Origin: Lysobacter stagni
Lineage (GTDB): Bacteria > Pseudomonadota > Gammaproteobacteria > Xanthomonadales > Xanthomonadaceae
DNA: 64,000 nucleotides
Direction of reading: 5' to 3'
Assembly (NCBI RefSeq): GCF_030053425.1
Contig: NZ_JASGBI010000001.1
Location: 3,542,001-3,606,000, forward strand
In this document: in pieces, positions 63,127 through 64,000 of the stretch
Numbering within the stretch: the stretch's first letter is position 1
How the letters are laid out: every line of letters begins with the position of its first letter
Translations under genes and position numbers: made by a program
The notes under the pieces: model-generated
What the model was told of the DNA's origin: nothing
Databases searched by the model: none
The model's input: the letters and a program-made list of their open reading frames with translations, nothing else

Positions 63127-64000
63127 TCAGAGCCTGTGCGCGAAGCCCACGCCGATCGAGTGGTCGCTACCGCTGAACGCGGCACCGAAGCTGATCTGGC
63201 TCTTCTCGCCGATCGGCTTGGCGTAGCCGGCGGAGATCGCACCATGGCCCTGCTCGGAACCCAGGCCCACCGACCATGCACCGTTCGGGTTGCCCACCGC
63301 CGCGGCGGCGGCACCCGACGCCATCTGCGATTCGGCCATCGACATCGCACCCTGCTGGCTGATGCGGCTGTCCTGCTTGGCCATCTGCGTGGCGAGCTTG
63401 TCCATGCCGGTCCACACGTCGCCGATCTGCTGGTCGGTGTAGCTGTTGGCCTGGACCAGCACCTCGGTGGAGTTCTGCTGCAGACGCGTGTTGAGCTGGG
63501 ACACATTGACCGCGTCGTGATCGGCCACGCCGTCGGCGACGTTGTGGACCGTCACGGCCGTGGTCGCGCCTTCGCCGCCCATGGTCATGCTGCTCTTGTC
63601 GGCGTTGTCGTAGGTCACCACCGACTTCGCTTCGCCGTTGGCGGCAATCACGCCCGCCGCCTTCAGCTGGCCCAGGTTCACCGCGTCGTTGTCGGCCTTG
63701 GCCATGGCTACGCCCGTCACCACGCGGTCGCCCGCCGTGCCGGCGACATTCACCGATGTGCCGTCGCTGTCCTTGGCCACGGTGATCTGGCGCGTCGCGG
63801 CGTCCTGCTTCACCAAGCCCACTTCACCGTTGCTGATCTGCGTGGTGAGGTTGTTGATGGCCGAAGTGTTGCCGGCGATGGCGGTGGTGTTCTGGTAGAC
63901 GCGGTTGTCGATGTTGCTGATCGCGCCTTCCACACCGTTCACCTGCGAGGTCGTTCCGTCGGCATTGGTCACCGAATAGCTCGGCGCGGAGATCGTGCCG
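63127..64000 (-). CDS. trimeric autotransporter adhesin, YadA-like C-terminus (partial)
   Basis: The frame runs off the right edge of the window, so only about 290 C-terminal residues are seen and the start is absent. The stalk is built of YadA head/neck-type repeats: DRVVTGVAMAKADNDAVNLG, HNVADGVADHDAVNVSQLNT and the coiled coil NSTEVLVQANSYTDQQIGDV. The YadA anchor follows (GAAAAAVGNPNGAWSVGLGS, GYAKPIGEKSQISFGAAF), which forms a 12-strand trimeric barrel. The last residue is Leu (FAHRL) rather than the usual aromatic. It is a surface adhesin of type Vc secretion. Confidence 0.93.
   Translation of the reverse strand, partial: GTISAPSYSVTNADGTTSQVNGVEGAISNIDNRVYQNTTAIAGNTSAINNLTTQISNGEVGLVKQDAATRQITVAKDSDGTSVNVAGTAGDRVVTGVAMAKADNDAVNLGQLKAAGVIAANGEAKSVVTYDNADKSSMTMGGEGATTAVTVHNVADGVADHDAVNVSQLNTRLQQNSTEVLVQANSYTDQQIGDVWTGMDKLATQMAKQDSRISQQGAMSMAESQMASGAAAAAVGNPNGAWSVGLGSEQGHGAISAGYAKPIGEKSQISFGAAFSGSDHSIGVGFAHRL

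Overview
The window is GC-rich chromosomal DNA from a gammaproteobacterium of the family Xanthomonadaceae. The Lysobacter/Luteimonas side of the family is my best guess, judged from protein similarity as I recall it and from the style of the intergenic repeats. The evidence includes xseB-ispA, the yhdE-rng-yhdP-tldD block, pmbA next to yjgA, minCDE, a 'pathogenicity-like' DUF2007 protein and a peptidase of the ACE (M2) family. I found no rRNA, tRNA, phage, plasmid or CRISPR locus, so this is mostly vertically inherited chromosome with small accessory insertions.

Layout. 0-4.4 kb: two small genes, a CadC-type winged-helix/TPR membrane regulator, and a tandem pair of YkvA-like (DUF1232) proteins. 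4.5-16.7 kb: dnaE, a GH31 glucosidase, accA, a frameshifted secreted NTR-like gene, an Old Yellow Enzyme, tilS, xseB-ispA and two small reverse-strand genes. 16.8-26.7 kb: pmbA, yjgA, tldD, yhdP, rng and the Maf nucleotide pyrophosphatase; the last four lie in the order known from enterics. 26.8-32 kb: envelope genes (SIMPL protein, TonB-like protein, a 1061-residue autotransporter). 32-39.7 kb: rlmH, a PhoX-like Tat substrate, tesB, the DUF2007 protein, a six-EF-hand protein, bpt and a lipoprotein of the endonuclease/exonuclease/phosphatase fold.

39.7-40.4 kb is a gene-free, nested palindromic element flanked by hexanucleotide microsatellites. 40.4-49 kb: purT, a lipoprotein, an SPFH/3-TM/Arc-like/DUF4177 operon behind a TTGATATC repeat, an M15 peptidase, several small secreted proteins, a HhH-GPD glycosylase with a DUF423 protein, and an SRPBCC protein. 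49.3-51.5 kb: a DesK/DesR-type two-component system whose response-regulator 3' end has been copied downstream in tandem. 51.7-54.8 kb: a GNAT gene translationally coupled to minCDE, followed by an HEXXH protein. 54.9-64 kb: an M2 peptidase, an amidohydrolase, a lone Rieske oxygenase alpha subunit, an APC transporter, a Bcr/CflA efflux pump, a VOC protein and the C-terminal end of a YadA-type trimeric adhesin that runs off the window.

Several families of intergenic inverted repeats recur. The least explained structures are the palindromic element at 39.66-40.38 kb, the repeated 3' end of the response regulator at 49.3-49.75 kb, and the SPFH-RHH operon with its helical-turn-spaced repeat.
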